Positions 22,755 to 33,989 of a stretch of DNA of 64,000 nucleotides are shown here, one piece after another. Both the position numbers and the translations under genes were made by a program. The notes under the pieces were generated by a model. The model was not told the origin of the DNA and made no database searches. It saw nothing but the letters and a program-made list of their open reading frames with translations. Source of the stretch: Triticum aestivum (taxonomy: Eukaryota > Streptophyta > Magnoliopsida > Poales > Poaceae). Location: positions 134,501,374-134,565,373 of the forward strand of contig NC_057807.1 of assembly GCF_018294505.1 (NCBI RefSeq), read 5' to 3'. Every line of letters starts with the position of its first letter. Positions within the stretch are counted from its first letter, which is position 1.

Positions 22755-23230
22755 ATGGCCTCCTGGCGCTCCGAAGCTCTCTTGCACGTACTGTCGCAGG
22801 AGCAGACAAGGGACATCGGTGGCTCCGCTCTGGGCGCGCTCCAAAGCTCTCTTCGATGTACTATCGCACGAGCAAATGAAGGAGATCGCCGGCACCCCAC
22901 CCCCCCACCCGGCGCCCTCCGCCGCCACGACCATGAAGCCGGCGCGTGTGCACGAGCGCAGCCGGCAGCGAGGAAGAGTAGTACACGGTAGGTCGCCGCC
23001 GCTCTGGTCCCGGGAAGGCCACCGCTACTCCACTCAGTCGACGCCAAGCTTGGTGGGGTAAACATCGGCGGCCGATTAGCCACTTGACGGTGATGTGGAG
23101 GCGGAAATCTTTAGAACCTTGTGCTCCGGAGGAGGAGGTTATCGAGGTGGATGAGGAGGAGGCAAAGGCAATGGCCGGCTTTCTCGGGGCCATGGCCGGA
23201 CATGGTGGTCGGGCGCCGACGATCGTTTAG
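22755..23230 (+). pseudogene. Short gene remnant (MASWRSEALL start) with frameshifts
   Basis: A TATA-like CTATATTAA (22662) and a leader precede ATG 22755. The first 60 bp are duplicated in tandem (CTCCGAAGCTCTCTTGCACG, then CTCCAAAGCTCTCTTCGATG), shifting the frame. The 3' part is open in another frame (23093-23230) with an acidic EEEVIEVDEEEAK segment and a TAG stop. I do not recognise the product. It is probably a gene carried or copied by a DNA element. Confidence 0.4.
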
Positions 23231-23480
23231 ATTAGGTTTACAGTAGGTTTTAGTACGGTTTGTGCGAAATATGTAATGAATTTTTTCCAGTTTGTAGGAA
23301 AAGTTTTCGAAATGTAATGAATTTCATCCGGATAATTTGAAATTTGCTTTGTTTGCATGAATTTTGTCCGGTTAGTTCATATAGTTGTCGAAAGGTATGC
23401 TGGCAGCATCAGATGGCATCCATCGGTGTCCTCAGACAGATGCCGGTGTAAATTTGTGGGCCAGCGCTGGAGATGCCCTA
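23231..23480. repeat. AT-rich tail with ATGTAATGAATTT repeats and a GGAGATGCCCTAA end
   Basis: Two or three copies of ATGTAATGAATTT(C/T) follow the gene remnant. The block ends in GCGCTGGAGATGCCCTAA, resembling the ends of PIF/Harbinger-like elements (GGGCATCTCC plus TTA/TAA target). The left partner end was not found. Confidence 0.35.
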
Positions 23481-23554
23481 ACTATCATGCTATAATCGCT
23501 AATAGTCCTCCATTATTTGGCAGGGAACAGTTATCCCTCGATCAAAATCAGATC

Positions 23555-23680
23555 CGCGGTGTTTCGCACTCCTCCCGCGTAAGAGTGTAAACTCTTGCTT
23601 ACATAAAAATGGAGCAAGTGGACGGCACTATAGCACGTCATATCACTCGAACTAGACCGCCTAACAAGCGGGAAAGCACC
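23555..23680. repeat. Dispersed low-copy repeat, internally deleted copy
   Basis: The block shares GTGTTTC(G/A)CACTCCTCC and GCACGTCATATCACT-like words with both ends of the 24345-24700 copy, but the middle is missing. Confidence 0.4.
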
Positions 23681-24344
23681 GCCCTTGTCATTTTGTTTTG
23701 GATTTCTATTGATCGATCGCGCAAAAATGTTACGCTTCGCAAGTTCTAAAGGAAAAGGCGGCACACTTACGACTCGTACGCGTCGCACCCCCGACAGTCC
23801 GGCTCACACGCCTCTCACCGAAGGGCACATGCGTTGTCTTGCAATTTCACTGACATGTTGGACCATAATTGAATAAACCGTCGATAGCCAAAATCTAATC
23901 GCTCGGCGGGCGTCGGCTGAGAAGAGAGAAACGGGGGAGGGAGAAGAGATCGCCCGCCTGCCGCGCACGGACTCCAAGAAATATATGGTGATAATGTGAG
24001 GTGGGCCATGCTGGAGTTCGGACCGCTTCCGGAGCCTGCTCTCACTGCCCTGGCCCCTCAAGACGCCAGCTGCCCGCTGCATGCATGCATAGAAAGTAGT
24101 ACTCCTTATGTGGAGGAGAGAGAGGCATTGACAAAGTCAAGGAGTGGGCTCTGCAAGAGCCCGTCTCTACACGTGCTCCTAGGTATAAAAATATAATTCT
24201 AAAAAAGGCATAAAAACCAATTGTGTCTTAAAAATAGAAATGTAAAAAACATTTGAGAGGAAATAGATAGAGAGAAAGTGAGAAAAAGCTGTAACCTGGG
24301 CATTACATGAGGAAGGAGGGAGTGGTGCACATGCCAACTTCACT

Positions 24345-24739
24345 GGGCTGTCGTGTTTCACACTCCTCCGTCGTAACAGTGGAGACAATAGCTTTCATCA
24401 AAAATAAACAATGAATACTCGTTGCTCGTCCTCTGTATCAAAAAGAATACTTTCATTCGCCGACATGTGGGACGTCGACCATCCTGGTCCACCTGCCATG
24501 CACAAAATTATCCTGGTCTACCCCGGTCGTATCGCAGGCCCAACCTTTCCCACTGTAAGTTGTTCGGACGAAGGAACCATCTTGACTTTGTTGAATTCCG
24601 CTTCTTCAAGAAAACTTACTGTACCCGCAATACTGCTACCACATGCGAAGCTGGACGACACTGTACCACGTCATATCACTGAAACCCACTAGGCCAAACT
24701 AGCCCGCCTAGGTCATCTATTTTGGAACAGAGGGAGTAC
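24345..24739. repeat. Dispersed low-copy repeat plus a Stowaway end
   Basis: This is the most complete copy of the repeat seen at 20740-20990. At 24717-24739 it runs into GGAACAGAGGGAGTA, a right Stowaway end without a matching left end. Confidence 0.45.
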
Positions 24740-24743
24740 GAGT

Positions 24744-24996
24744 CTGTTTGGTTGGAGACTAGTGTGGCCAAGCCAAAGTGTGGCTAGCCACACAAGTATG
24801 GCAAGCCACACAAGTGTGGCTGAGAAATTGGATGCCAAACTTTGGCAAAAGTTGGCAAAACAATTGTCTCTATGACAAGTGGGCCATAGGGGCAATAAAG
24901 TGTGGCAAGCCAAGGTGTGGCAAAAACCAAATGCATGCCAACTAAATTGTGGCTGCCAAATTTTGGCTTGGCAAACTGTGGCTGGGAACCAAACAG
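24744..24996. mobile_element. MITE with CTGTTTGGTT inverted ends
   Basis: CTGTTTGGTT at 24744-24753 is exactly mirrored by AACCAAACAG at 24987-24996. The interior is built of GTGTGGC(A)AGCCA words on both strands. A half copy of the same family lies at 27872-28030. It is a non-autonomous hAT-like element. Confidence 0.6.
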
Positions 24997-24999
24997 CCC

Positions 25000-25546
25000 C
25001 GTAGACGTCTCTGCACTGCTATGATTTTGTGTTGCACGTTCGCTGTACTTTTGCTACGATTTTCCTATCCTATGAACCAAATGAGGCCTGAATGTATCCG
25101 TGTCGACTATTGTCTGATCGATCGCTAAGCCTACAATTTTAGGAGCTAGGGCTATTGGTCGATCGACGAGGGATAAGTATAAACGTACCACGAGCTCATC
25201 AGCCCCAACGTTTCTCTTCGGTGAGTGTTTTGCAAGTACTATAGCTCGCACAATAGCTAGCCTACTAACACCAAGAATCATCAAACAAGCCTTGCCCATA
25301 TGATAAACAGTTCAAACTTACATCTAAGCATGCCATATATTACATCAAAAGCTGGTGAGGATACATCTGTTTCCATAACTCGGAGAGGGTTCGCATGATT
25401 CATTGCATGATTCACTATCAAACAAAAGTAGCAAGATCCGCCCACACAAGACAGTGCACTAGCCCTAAGATGGTTTGATAACACGCATTGTTCTGGTAAT
25501 TAAACACAGGGCAATGCAACCTACCCTGAAGGATTAGCGCGACCAA
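25000..25546. other. Unassigned sequence
   Basis: A diverged MITE end lies near 25057-25087. Otherwise I see nothing; it is the 3' flank of the minus-strand split gene. Confidence 0.3.
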
Positions 25547-26215
25547 CTATTTCTTGTCATCGATCTCTCGGGCAATGACCACAGCATGGACAGCGGCATG
25601 GGAATCGATTTCTGGGGCAATGTCCACAGGACTGACCGCGACATCGAAATTGATCTCTAGGGCGATGTCCACAGGATGGACAGCGGCATCGGAATTGATC
25701 TCCGGGGCGATGCCAATAGGACGGGCCACGACATCGGAATCATCAAGGACGTCTACCGGCACCTGCACAACCCTAACATATTAGCAAGCACATTCAAATA
25801 ATCAAAAACCACATGGTAATAAGCCATTATTTTTGACCTTGTGCAGCTCATCGGGGGATCTCATCCCTCCGGGGGCCATCTGCTCGTCCTCGATGGGGGC
25901 CATCACCTTGCCAGGGGAATACTGCTTCTCAACGGCGACTATCTCCTCAAACTCTGTCTTGAGCCTCACATAGGTGGCAATCAGAGTTCCTGGGGTAGGC
26001 ATGGTGGGGCCCTTGCTGTTCTTCCAACTTTCTTTGAGGAGTTCGTCCGCCAACGTCGTCAACTCTTTGGCCAGTGCTTGTGTCTTGGAGTTCTTCATCT
26101 CCATGGGTTGGCCCGCGAACATGGTCAACTCGTTGGTCGGTGCTCGCTTCCTGGAGATCGCTGTCTCCAGTGGGTTGTCTGCCGGCAACTCTTTGCCTAG
26201 TGCTCCAAGATCCAT
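25547..26215 (-). CDS. Putative small split gene, unknown function, with 16-residue repeats
   Basis: Two exons on the minus strand: 26215-25838 (ATG, MDLGALGKELPADN) and 25762-25547, separated by a 75-bp intron with AAG|GTCAAA and TTGTGCAG|GTG. Both sides are phase 0, giving about 197 residues. Exon 1 is charged and helix-prone with diverged TKELTTLADEL-like repeats. Exon 2 is nearly all tandem 48-bp repeats encoding VDIAPEINSDAAVHP-like units. A further in-frame exon may lie upstream: donor GAAAG|GTGGGT near 26364 and acceptor TTTGTCAG just above 26222 join without shifting frame. I do not recognise the protein. Diverged TE-associated gene or low-expression orphan gene are both possible. Confidence 0.4.
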
Positions 26216-26764
26216 CAATGAACTGACAAACAAAAAGCAATCGAAAGGAAACCACAATCGCAATGAAAACGGGAAAAGAATAGGATGTGAGAATTGGTCG
26301 GTGCTTCGCAAAAAGAAGATTCTTGGAATGAAAATATGGCAGCATAACTGATTCACCCACCTTTCCTTCGTCGGTACAGAAGAAAAATGGCAGAAGTGAG
26401 TAGCCTGGAGTGAGGTTTTCTTCAAGAAAGGGAAGAAAGGGCTTGAACGAGCATTCCAGTGGAATGATGGTTGCTTCATCCAGTCCAACTTGGAGGCCAC
26501 CTTACCATTGCTGGTAAAGGTGTGGGTTTTGTGATATGACGGGTCATGACGGCCACACGGGGGTGACAGGTGAGTCTCGACTGTAGCACCTCGCTGTGAT
26601 TTGGTGGATGGCACGTGGGGCCGGATGCTTTGAAATGTCCCGCATATAGTCTGTAGATATGGCGGCTAGTCATATAGGAGTGCTCAATATTGTGCACTGC
26701 GACCAAGACGGAGAGGAAAACGAGAGAACTACGTAATTAATGCATGAGTTTAATTAGTAGTTTT
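26216..26764. other. Upstream region of the split gene
   Basis: It is open on the minus strand up to 26614 and may hold a 5' exon, as discussed for the 25547-26215 gene. Nothing else is recognised. Confidence 0.3.
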
Positions 26765-27330
26765 GTAAAGTACGAGATACATTCCTCCAATCGCAAAATG
26801 CCTTGGTTCATGAGATTTGAGATTTGAGCCCTATAAACCGGAAGGGAGGGAGTACTGCACGGCTGCACGTGGTGTAGTCTAGTCACTTGTTGAAATCTCT
26901 AGAAAGGCAAATACTCCTTTCCGGTTTACAGGGCTATACTACTCCCTCCATCTAGGTGTGTAAGTCATCTTACGAAAACCAAATAGTCCCAAAACACTTA
27001 GGCGTGGTGCATTAACTTCTACCTTGTTTCTTGTTTCTTGACATATCAACCAATAAGAGATGAGAGGTGTGCATGCTTTTAATGACTTGCAACGGCAAGT
27101 TTGTTGCAAGCAATGCTATTAATTAGCAAATAAACATTGGTGACCCCAGGAGGAAACGGTGCTAAGCGTGTGGACCTATGCAAAATGAGTATCAACCAAT
27201 GGATGATGGAGTTTAATTGTTAAACAATAGCAATTTTGTCTCATGCAAGAGCCTGGCTAGTATATGCATGCTCCAAGGAACCGCACCACGCGGGCGTTCG
27301 CAAATGCCATGTTCGGGTTGCGCTTGGCTC
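26765..27330. repeat. Stowaway-like and other MITE fragments
   Basis: GCCCTATAAACCGG-AGGGAGGGAGTA (26826-26852) and TACTCCTTTCCGGTTTACAGGGC (26911-26934) are inverted copies of one MITE end. CTCCCTCCATCTAGG at 26941 starts a second, longer repeat that runs on through GTGGTGCATTAACTTC. No complete element with a target duplication could be set. Confidence 0.4.
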
Positions 27331-27614
27331 TTCGCCTCTTCAAGAAGACGAACAATGATGTTACTCCTACTTCTACAGTATCGAGTCCACTGCTGCATGC
27401 CCGTCCACCTCGTGCGGGAGGGATAGCGTATAGCGAAAGATTCTACTTACTGCTCCTGCCTTTGTGTCTATGACAGGTGGGCCCAACAGGTGGTTGGCCC
27501 TCCTGTGATGCAGCCAAAGGCAGGTGCAGTTAAGGCACCGGAGCTCAGTCCGCGAGGGAGAGGGCATTGTAGTAATCAAATTTCTCGGTCTTGTACGAGT
27601 TGACGCGACACATC

Positions 27615-27744
27615 AAAGCACTGCACTCGATATAAGTCTTTTTACACATTTCAAATGGACTACTTTGTATGTAGACATATTCTGCTTCGTATGTAGTCAC
27701 TTGTTGCAATCTCTAAAAAGACTTATATTTGGAAACGGAGGGAG
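27615..27744. mobile_element. Stowaway MITE with degraded left end
   Basis: The right end ATATTTGGAAACGGAGGGAG is followed by TA (27745-27746). The left part reads ATATAAGTCTTTTTA and lacks the terminal CTCCCTCC. The interior ATGTAGTC words are typical of Triticeae Stowaway families. About 130 bp, no coding capacity. Confidence 0.6.
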
Positions 27745-27871
27745 TACAACGCATGCATGCATGCCGTGACTTTCCTTTTGATACTTGCATGTGTTGATTT
27801 GATGCACCTTGCCAAATTTTGACTATAAATTTAACTAACCAAATTTTCATGCATGTCACAAAAAATTATGG

Positions 27872-28102
27872 GGCTGTTTGGATTGTGACTCTGTTTGTCT
27901 TATGTTGCCACATTATTTTTCCCACACTTGCCACACTTGCCTGACCTAAGTTGCTCAAATTGTTAGACACACTTTGGCTTGCCTAAGGGAATCTTGCCAC
28001 AATTTTTGTGTCTATGACATGTGGGGTTCACTGCTAATAAAAAAATTCTTGTCTTAGATGTGGCTAATAAAAAAGACTTGTATTTAGGAACGGAGGGAGT
28101 AG
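27872..28102. repeat. hAT-like MITE half plus Stowaway right end
   Basis: GGGCTGTTTGGATTG and TTGCCACACTTG words match the 24744-24996 family in part. AGGAACGGAGGGAGTA at 28087-28102 is an orphan Stowaway end. This is probably a composite of truncated insertions. Confidence 0.45.
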
Positions 28103-28390
28103 AAAATATAAATAATAATGCATGTTGGGGCAACCCACGTTTCCGCTAATTTTAGTCGTGGGCTTGTTCACAATTTTTATGAGGAGGTGGTTGTTCATTT
28201 AATGGAGGGACTTGTAGTACCAGACTTGAACGATACAAAGTGCGACCTAGCACACCGTAACACCACCTGGAACAAGCGGGTAGCTATCTCAAAAAACAAT
28301 CAACAACTAAAAAAACCGCAACCTGGCATGTAGTAGTACACAATTTTAAACGATTGTTTTGATGGAGTGAAAAAGGAAAACTACCCCACT

Positions 28391-28748
28391 ACGTATATAT
28401 AGGCCGGAGCCTCCGCGCTTGCTTGCTAGGGTTACTCTATTCACACACTCTCATCCTCTCCAGATCTAAACTAGATAGGGGTAGTAACACTGTCTTTCTC
28501 CCTTCAAAAAACACTGGCTTTCTATCCTCACCGCTGGTTACAGATCCGGATGTATCCCCCTCCACCGGTGAAGGGGAGGAGGGGTAGCGTTTAGGCCCTC
28601 GTCGATAGCGAGGGAGGAGACCCACTACCGGCCGCACCGTTATCTCTGGCCGAGCGCCGGCGCGGGAGGTCCTCCGATCCCTTCGTCGTTGCCTGTGGGT
28701 GGATCCGACCTCCCGCCGCCCACCTATCCACATCCCGACGACCTTCAG
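28391..28748 (+). promoter_or_regulatory. Promoter and first-exon-like block of a possible non-coding transcript
   Basis: TATATATAGG at 28391 is followed by a GC-rich leader that ends in ACCTTCAG|GTATATC (donor at 28749). The longest sense frame begins at ATG 28550 and has only 14 codons, so a protein product is unlikely. Spliced transcription is inferred. Confidence 0.3.
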
Positions 28749-28916
28749 GTATATCTTCGTTCGAAACCGCCTTAGCTCTACTTCCCCAGCTTGCTACGTC
28801 GCTGCATGTGCATCATTTTCTACCTCTCAGCCCCTCTTGACCGGATGGTCCAACGTCACCTATTTTTCTTCTTTTATTGTTAGAGGTAAAGCTACTTCAT
28901 GGAGTCGAATCTTGTA

Positions 28917-29019
28917 CTCCCTCCGTCCGAAAATACTTGTCATTGAAATGGATGTATCTAGATGTATTTTAGTTCTAGACACATCCATTTTGATGACAAG
29001 TAATTCCGGATGGAGGGAG
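28917..29019. mobile_element. Complete Stowaway MITE, 103 bp
   Basis: CTCCCTCCGTCCGAAAATAC at the left is mirrored by a GGATGGAGGGAG right end, with TA on both sides (28915-28916 and 29020-29021). The arms pair along nearly the whole length (GACAAGT and its mirror included), so the RNA would form a long hairpin. It is a Tc1/mariner-class non-autonomous element. Confidence 0.9.
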
Positions 29020-29021
29020 TA

Positions 29022-32000
29022 CATGGTTCAAACAAGAAATAAAGTGGGGGTGGGGGAATTTAGTATGTACATTGGACTTGGTACAAACAAGAAGGAAAGG
29101 GGGTGAAAGTAGTACAGATTGGTCATCCAACCGGTCTCTTGGTCGAAAAGGGAAATATAGGGGTAACACTGTACACAGTGGTATGACCAGGACTAGATTT
29201 GCTATCCACACATAGGAGTAGGTGGCTAGAGTGAACAAAAATGGGACCAACCCAGATATGTTTCTTGGATGTTTGTTTCTCGCGGCAACAAACTATGAAT
29301 CACCACTTTATGCCCCTGTTTACGTACATGGTGCTGGACTGCTGGTGCACCCACTGTCCCATGCCCTTATACCAAATATTTATCTGTTCTTAATCTAATG
29401 TCCTTGGTAAAAATGAAGCCATGCCACTGTTATAAGCCATGACAAGTTTAGCCAAATGTTTTCCTGTAATTGTTTGAGACTCTGACTATTTCCTATGTAC
29501 ATTTTTGTGCAAACAGAAGAAGTGACTTTTGTGCTATTTAACTGGAATGTCAGAATGGAACAGTTGGTTCATTTCGGTGGAACTGCACAAAGGGAGATTT
29601 GTGTTCCAATCCTCATCATCCATATTGGCGCCATAACCTTCCTTTAGGTAAGAATGATATTTAATGCATGTGTTCATCTCTATTTTCTGAGTGCCATGAG
29701 AAAATAATGCTATTTTTTACTAGTACACTTGTACTCCCTCACTGACAAAACCAATTCTGAATTAGAAGGCCAATCATGTACTTGGTTTCACCAACTGGTG
29801 AGGAGAAAGAGAAATAGAGCATGAAGAGGAAGAAGAAGAAGAATAAACAGTGCCATGGCGATCTTGCTGAAGCCAGAGGCCTCAGTCTAGGCCATTCAAG
29901 GGCTCCGACAACAACTACCTTACATGTGAGACGATCCTCCAGGGAGCCCTTCCACTTCTGCTGTCTCACTTAATTAATTAGGAGTACTTAAGTACCACTA
30001 ATTTATTACTGCCTAATTTTCCTGTTGGAGTTACACAAATCTTTAGTAGGACCCTATGCTGAATCATGTACGTGTGTATGTTTGTCTATGGAGGTGAATC
30101 ATGTGGTGGAGCAGGGAGGGAATATTATTAGTGTCATGACATAATAGTGCTATTGTTTTGCATGTCAATATATTGCCATTGGTTCAATGAGGCAATGTTT
30201 TGCGTATTGTCCATCACGAATTTGATGCTACTGTTTGAGTAATATGCTAAGGTCTTCATATCCTTTCTCACTAAGATAATGAAGGTTTCACCTTGTTCCT
30301 ACTTGTGCAAACAAGGATCATGTTGTGCCAATCATACATTTTAGTGGAACTACACAAGACAAGACAATGAACTGTATCCTAGCCAGTGCTGTAACTCTGC
30401 TGGAAGTTCTTGATAATCTTTCGATATAATCTCAGCACTGGTAAACAAGAGTGATTTCAACCATACATTTGAAGTGCACAAAAATATATACTATTGTCTG
30501 ATTCCAGTGAGTGCTTTATCATCTCTTATGGGACTACATGAATAAGCTTTTTTTCTCAGGTTGGTACGGGCCTAAGGCCTTCATCCATATTAGTTTGCTG
30601 TCATCTCTATTTGTATCGTGCTACTGTCATGAGAAACTCCTTTATCTTTGCACGTTAAAGTTTTGCAACATATGATAAATGGCAATGCTTTGAGTGTTGA
30701 GCTAATTGGCACTGATTAAATAAACTAATACCTCTCTTTAAGCACTATGTTGCTAACTTTACACATTAAGATAATGAGGGTGCTTCTATTTGTTAGTGTA
30801 TGTTTCATCAAGTAGTCCCACTATTACAGTAATCTCACTCTCTCAATATATGTGCCAACAGGGATGCTCGATTTTGGTGGAATTGCACAAAAACTTTGGG
30901 TGCTTCATTGCCTCGACAGCTCCCGTCCTTTCCTGTCAGTCGCTAATCTCGGCTTGCTTTCTTCCTTTGCTGTCAGTCGCTTGGCTTATCTCGGCTTCCA
31001 GTCAAAGGAAATAGTAATTGATATGCTACCTCACACAGGTTGGTACTGGTCTTTATCCTGATTATTGTGCCTTTCATATGTATTGGTAATTTTGTATTGT
31101 GCTACTATTTGCCGATTTCATAAAGGAGTAATTTGGAGCCTGAACTCACAGTCAAATCATTACATCAGGTGATTTCAGAAGAACTGTACAAAATGATCAG
31201 ATGGACAGGTACTTATGCTACTGCTATGTACTCCAAAGTTCACTCAGACAAGCATCGATGTTGACAAGAAGAAGTGCCTATATTCATTCGAGTATCAACC
31301 AGAGTCAACCAATTGTCAAACTCCAAGTATTAGGAGAGTGAACGCCCAAAATATTGCTTGGTGCATAGCCCAGAAAAGCGCAGTCCAGTTTTTGGTCCCA
31401 ACTTGTGCCTTTTGGTTATCGGCACATATGGTAGCGAAACTATATGGCATGGAGTCTAAAGATTCCAGACAAGTTGGTTGACGCGTATATTCATCTGGCA
31501 CTTAATCAGTCTGCACGCCAAGGATGCTCCATTTCAGTTGAACTGCACAAAAAATTTGGGTGGTTCATTTTCTCAACTGCCTCCTTTCTCGTCTGCAATG
31601 TAGAATTTTGGCGAGATACAGGACCAAGATGAGCCAGTAAACTAGTTGGATGAAAGTAGTGGCCAAGTTGCTCAAACCTCCCTCGGCACGAGGCCACTAT
31701 TTGAGGATAAACCTACAAGCAAAGTTCAGATTGTCTGTGCTGCCTCTTATGTACTCGAAAGTTCACTTGTACAAGAACTAATTTTAGCAAGAAGTACCTA
31801 CGATTGAACACCATTTACCAGTCTGTACCCTAGGTAATTAAAGTTCGTCCATGGATCATATTGGCTTTGATCTCAATCATTTGGATGCGTAAACATACTG
31901 AACATATGTATATCTGACTCTTTTTGTGAATTATGTATGAATATTGTCGTGTGATCTATCAATCATTTGGATCCATAGATATGCTGAGCTTGTGTATATA

Positions 32001-32242
32001 TGAATCTTTTGAGTTGTTGATAGTGAATGTTGGCTATGAATATGAACGTGTCCTGTGAACCTGAGTTTGATACGACTGTTTACCTTTTCTGTTGTATTTG
32101 TGTGTGAACTTGTTAGTATGCCTACTGTGGGGTATAAAACGCGGGTCTCTGTTCTATTTATCTATATATAAGAATAATAATGTTGTGTCCAATTTATGTT
32201 TTCCCTTCTAACCTATTTATATTATTACTATTATCGTATATT
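29022..32242. repeat. Long non-coding stretch with diverged long-period repeats
   Basis: There is no supported gene. A block built on GGTGGAATTGCACAAA recurs at about 29575, 30335, 30875 and 31535, twice with GGGATGCTC(G/C)ATTT before it and TTTGGGTG(C/G)TTCATT after it. A second block, CAGGTTGGTAC(G/T)GG, recurs at 30558 and 31036. An orphan Stowaway-like start lies at 29731. The stretch may be an exon-intron series of the possible transcript starting at 28391. Confidence 0.35.
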
Positions 32243-32473
32243 TTATAGAGACTTATATATACTGGTCGTGGCCGCGGCGTGGTTGGAGGCCCTTGCTGCC
32301 GACCACGTCTGCCGCGGTGTTAGAGCTATCGAGGCCTGTCCGCGTCGCCCACGGCCCGCAGCACCCTGCGGACCGCGAGCTGCCTGGGGCATGGGGTCGC
32401 CCGGGGCGAGCGGCTCTGCGCGGGCGGGCCAAGCCGCCCAGGGATCAGGGTTGCCCGCCTGGTCGCCGGACAT
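32243..32473 (-). pseudogene. Truncated gag start
   Basis: An open frame from ATG 32473 (MSGDQAGNPDPWAAWPA), about 75 bp after the primer site, is Pro/Ala/Gly-rich as gag N-termini of this group often are. It runs into AT-rich unrelated sequence at about 32255, where the element is truncated, so only about 70 residues remain and the last few are not from the element. No CCHC or capsid motif survives. Confidence 0.5.
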
Positions 32474-32524
32474 GGTGATGACGATGCGATGGGACGCGAA
32501 GCGGCAGAAGGCGAATCCCGGTGC

Positions 32525-32543
32525 ACCCCTACCTGGCGCGCCA
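32525..32543 (-). other. Primer binding site of the truncated Ty3 element
   Basis: On the minus strand TGGCGCGCCAGGTAGGGGT starts three bases after the LTR end. Its complement ends in CCA, as a tRNA 3' end does. I do not name the tRNA. Confidence 0.7.
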
Positions 32544-32545
32544 AA

Positions 32546-33469
32546 TGTCGGATTTCGGGTTCCGGCAGACCCTTGAGGTTCGAACTCTGGGGTGCGCGCG
32601 GAGATTCAACCCTCTACTTGCCTGTTCCTCACCGAATCGCTAGGATCTAAACTACTAAACTAAACAACACAAGAGACACAAGATTTATACTGGTTCAAGC
32701 CACCATTGTGGTGTAATACCCTACTTAAGTGTGTGGTGTGGTGGATTGCCTCTTGGGCTGATGATGAACCATACAAGGAAGAAAAGCCTCGCGAGGGTCT
32801 GTTATTGGCTGGTGCAACGAACTGCTAGGAGGAGTTCAATCGCTCTATCTACTGGTGTCTTGGTGAGGATCCCAATTGCTAGGTCCGGTCTCTCCTCTCT
32901 GCCCTGGGGGTGGCTAGTCCTATTTATAGGCAAAGGCCAGGCCTCTTCCCAAATATTGAGCGGGAAGGGCGCCAACAATTGGCCATTTTGAAATGGAACA
33001 ACGGGTACACTTATCCTGACCAAAGTTGGTCCTCGCCTATCAAAGGCTCTGGTGGTGACGCCTGCTTGGGCTCCACAATGACTTCTCTCCTGCCGTTGGG
33101 CTGGTCTTGGTCTCGTTGCACCGAAATGGATGCCTTTGCTTGATGCTCCCGCCTGCGCTTGCTCCCTTTGCACCAAAGAGGAAAGGAGGACACTGCGCGG
33201 GCTGGCGCCCGACTGGCGCCCTTGGTCGTCATGGCTTGCGTCATGGGCACCTCGCGAGGTACCCCGCCTTGAACTCTCCACCTCCTCGCGAGCCCACCTG
33301 ATGAGGCCGTGCCTGAGGAAGCTCCTTGTCGTCCGCCCCGCGAGGCTTGGCCCCTCGCGAGGGTCTTGAGCTTGTGTTGATGAAGATGGGCTATGCTGGG
33401 CCTCCTTTGAGCCACGCCGCAGGCCGCAGGCAGGCAAGTCTGGGGACCCCCGTTCCTTGAACGCCGACA
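32546..33469 (-). repeat. LTR, 924 bp, minus orientation
   Basis: It has TGTCGG/CCGACA inverted ends. A TATA box reads CTATAAATA on the minus strand at 32921-32929, in keeping with minus orientation. The open frames inside are chance. Confidence 0.8.
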
Positions 33470-33845
33470 AACATGGTCAAGGAACGGCTTCCATCGGATG
33501 TGGACTGTGCGTGGAGAGGCTCACAGCTGGGTCCACGGCCGCATCAAGGAAGTGCCTCCTTATTACGCGCAAAATAATTATTCCTCCACCTGACAGCAGG
33601 GACCCACCGGACGGGCCACTGTATTTTGTGAAAAAATGTTTCCCCTGACTACTGGGACCCACCAGCTACATCTTTGCATGCAAGGAAGTGCGTCCGGGCA
33701 AAGAAAACGATTCTCCCCCTGACTGCTGGGACCCACCAGCTACGTCTTCGCAGGCAAGGAAGTGCCTGACAGTTGGGACCCACCTGGTCGAAGCGTACGT
33801 AGCGTTGTCATTCTGGTTGCTAACGTGTACCTACATATATACTGG
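33470..33845. repeat. Three direct repeats around GGGACCCACC
   Basis: Units of about 65-75 bp (CTGACTRCTGGGACCCACCAG, then GCAGGCAAGGAAGTGC) occur near 33590, 33645, 33718 and partly at 33770. Not coding. Confidence 0.5.
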
Positions 33846-33989
33846 TCGATGTAGAGGCGCGCACGTGTCGTAGTAGAGGCGCACACGTAGCATGTACATG
33901 TACGTACAACGGCCAATGTGCAAGAAAGAAAATACGGCCACGTATGTGTACATACGGGTGGGGTCTCGAACGCCTACTCGCGCATACGT

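Larger units (their letters stand above)
32243..33469 (-). mobile_element. Truncated minus-strand Ty3 element: 5' LTR, primer site and gag start
   Basis: Read on the minus strand, a 924-bp LTR is followed by a primer site and about 280 bp of the internal region, then is cut off near 32243. No pol, polypurine tract or second LTR remains. The Tat or Athila clade is likely from the primer-site style and LTR form; I do not assign a family. Confidence 0.7.

Noticed and set aside
25554..25768. CRISPR-like regular repeats of about 48 bp
   Set aside because: Repeats are contiguous, with no unique spacers, and encode a repeated peptide on the minus strand; the genome is a plant.
28437..28733. 98-codon minus-strand frame in the GC-rich block
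   Set aside because: It is antisense to a TATA-led leader, Arg-rich and low in information; no domain or splice support.
32802..33470. 222-codon minus-strand frame
   Set aside because: It is contained in a clear LTR with inverted ends; no domain, and other frames are equally open.
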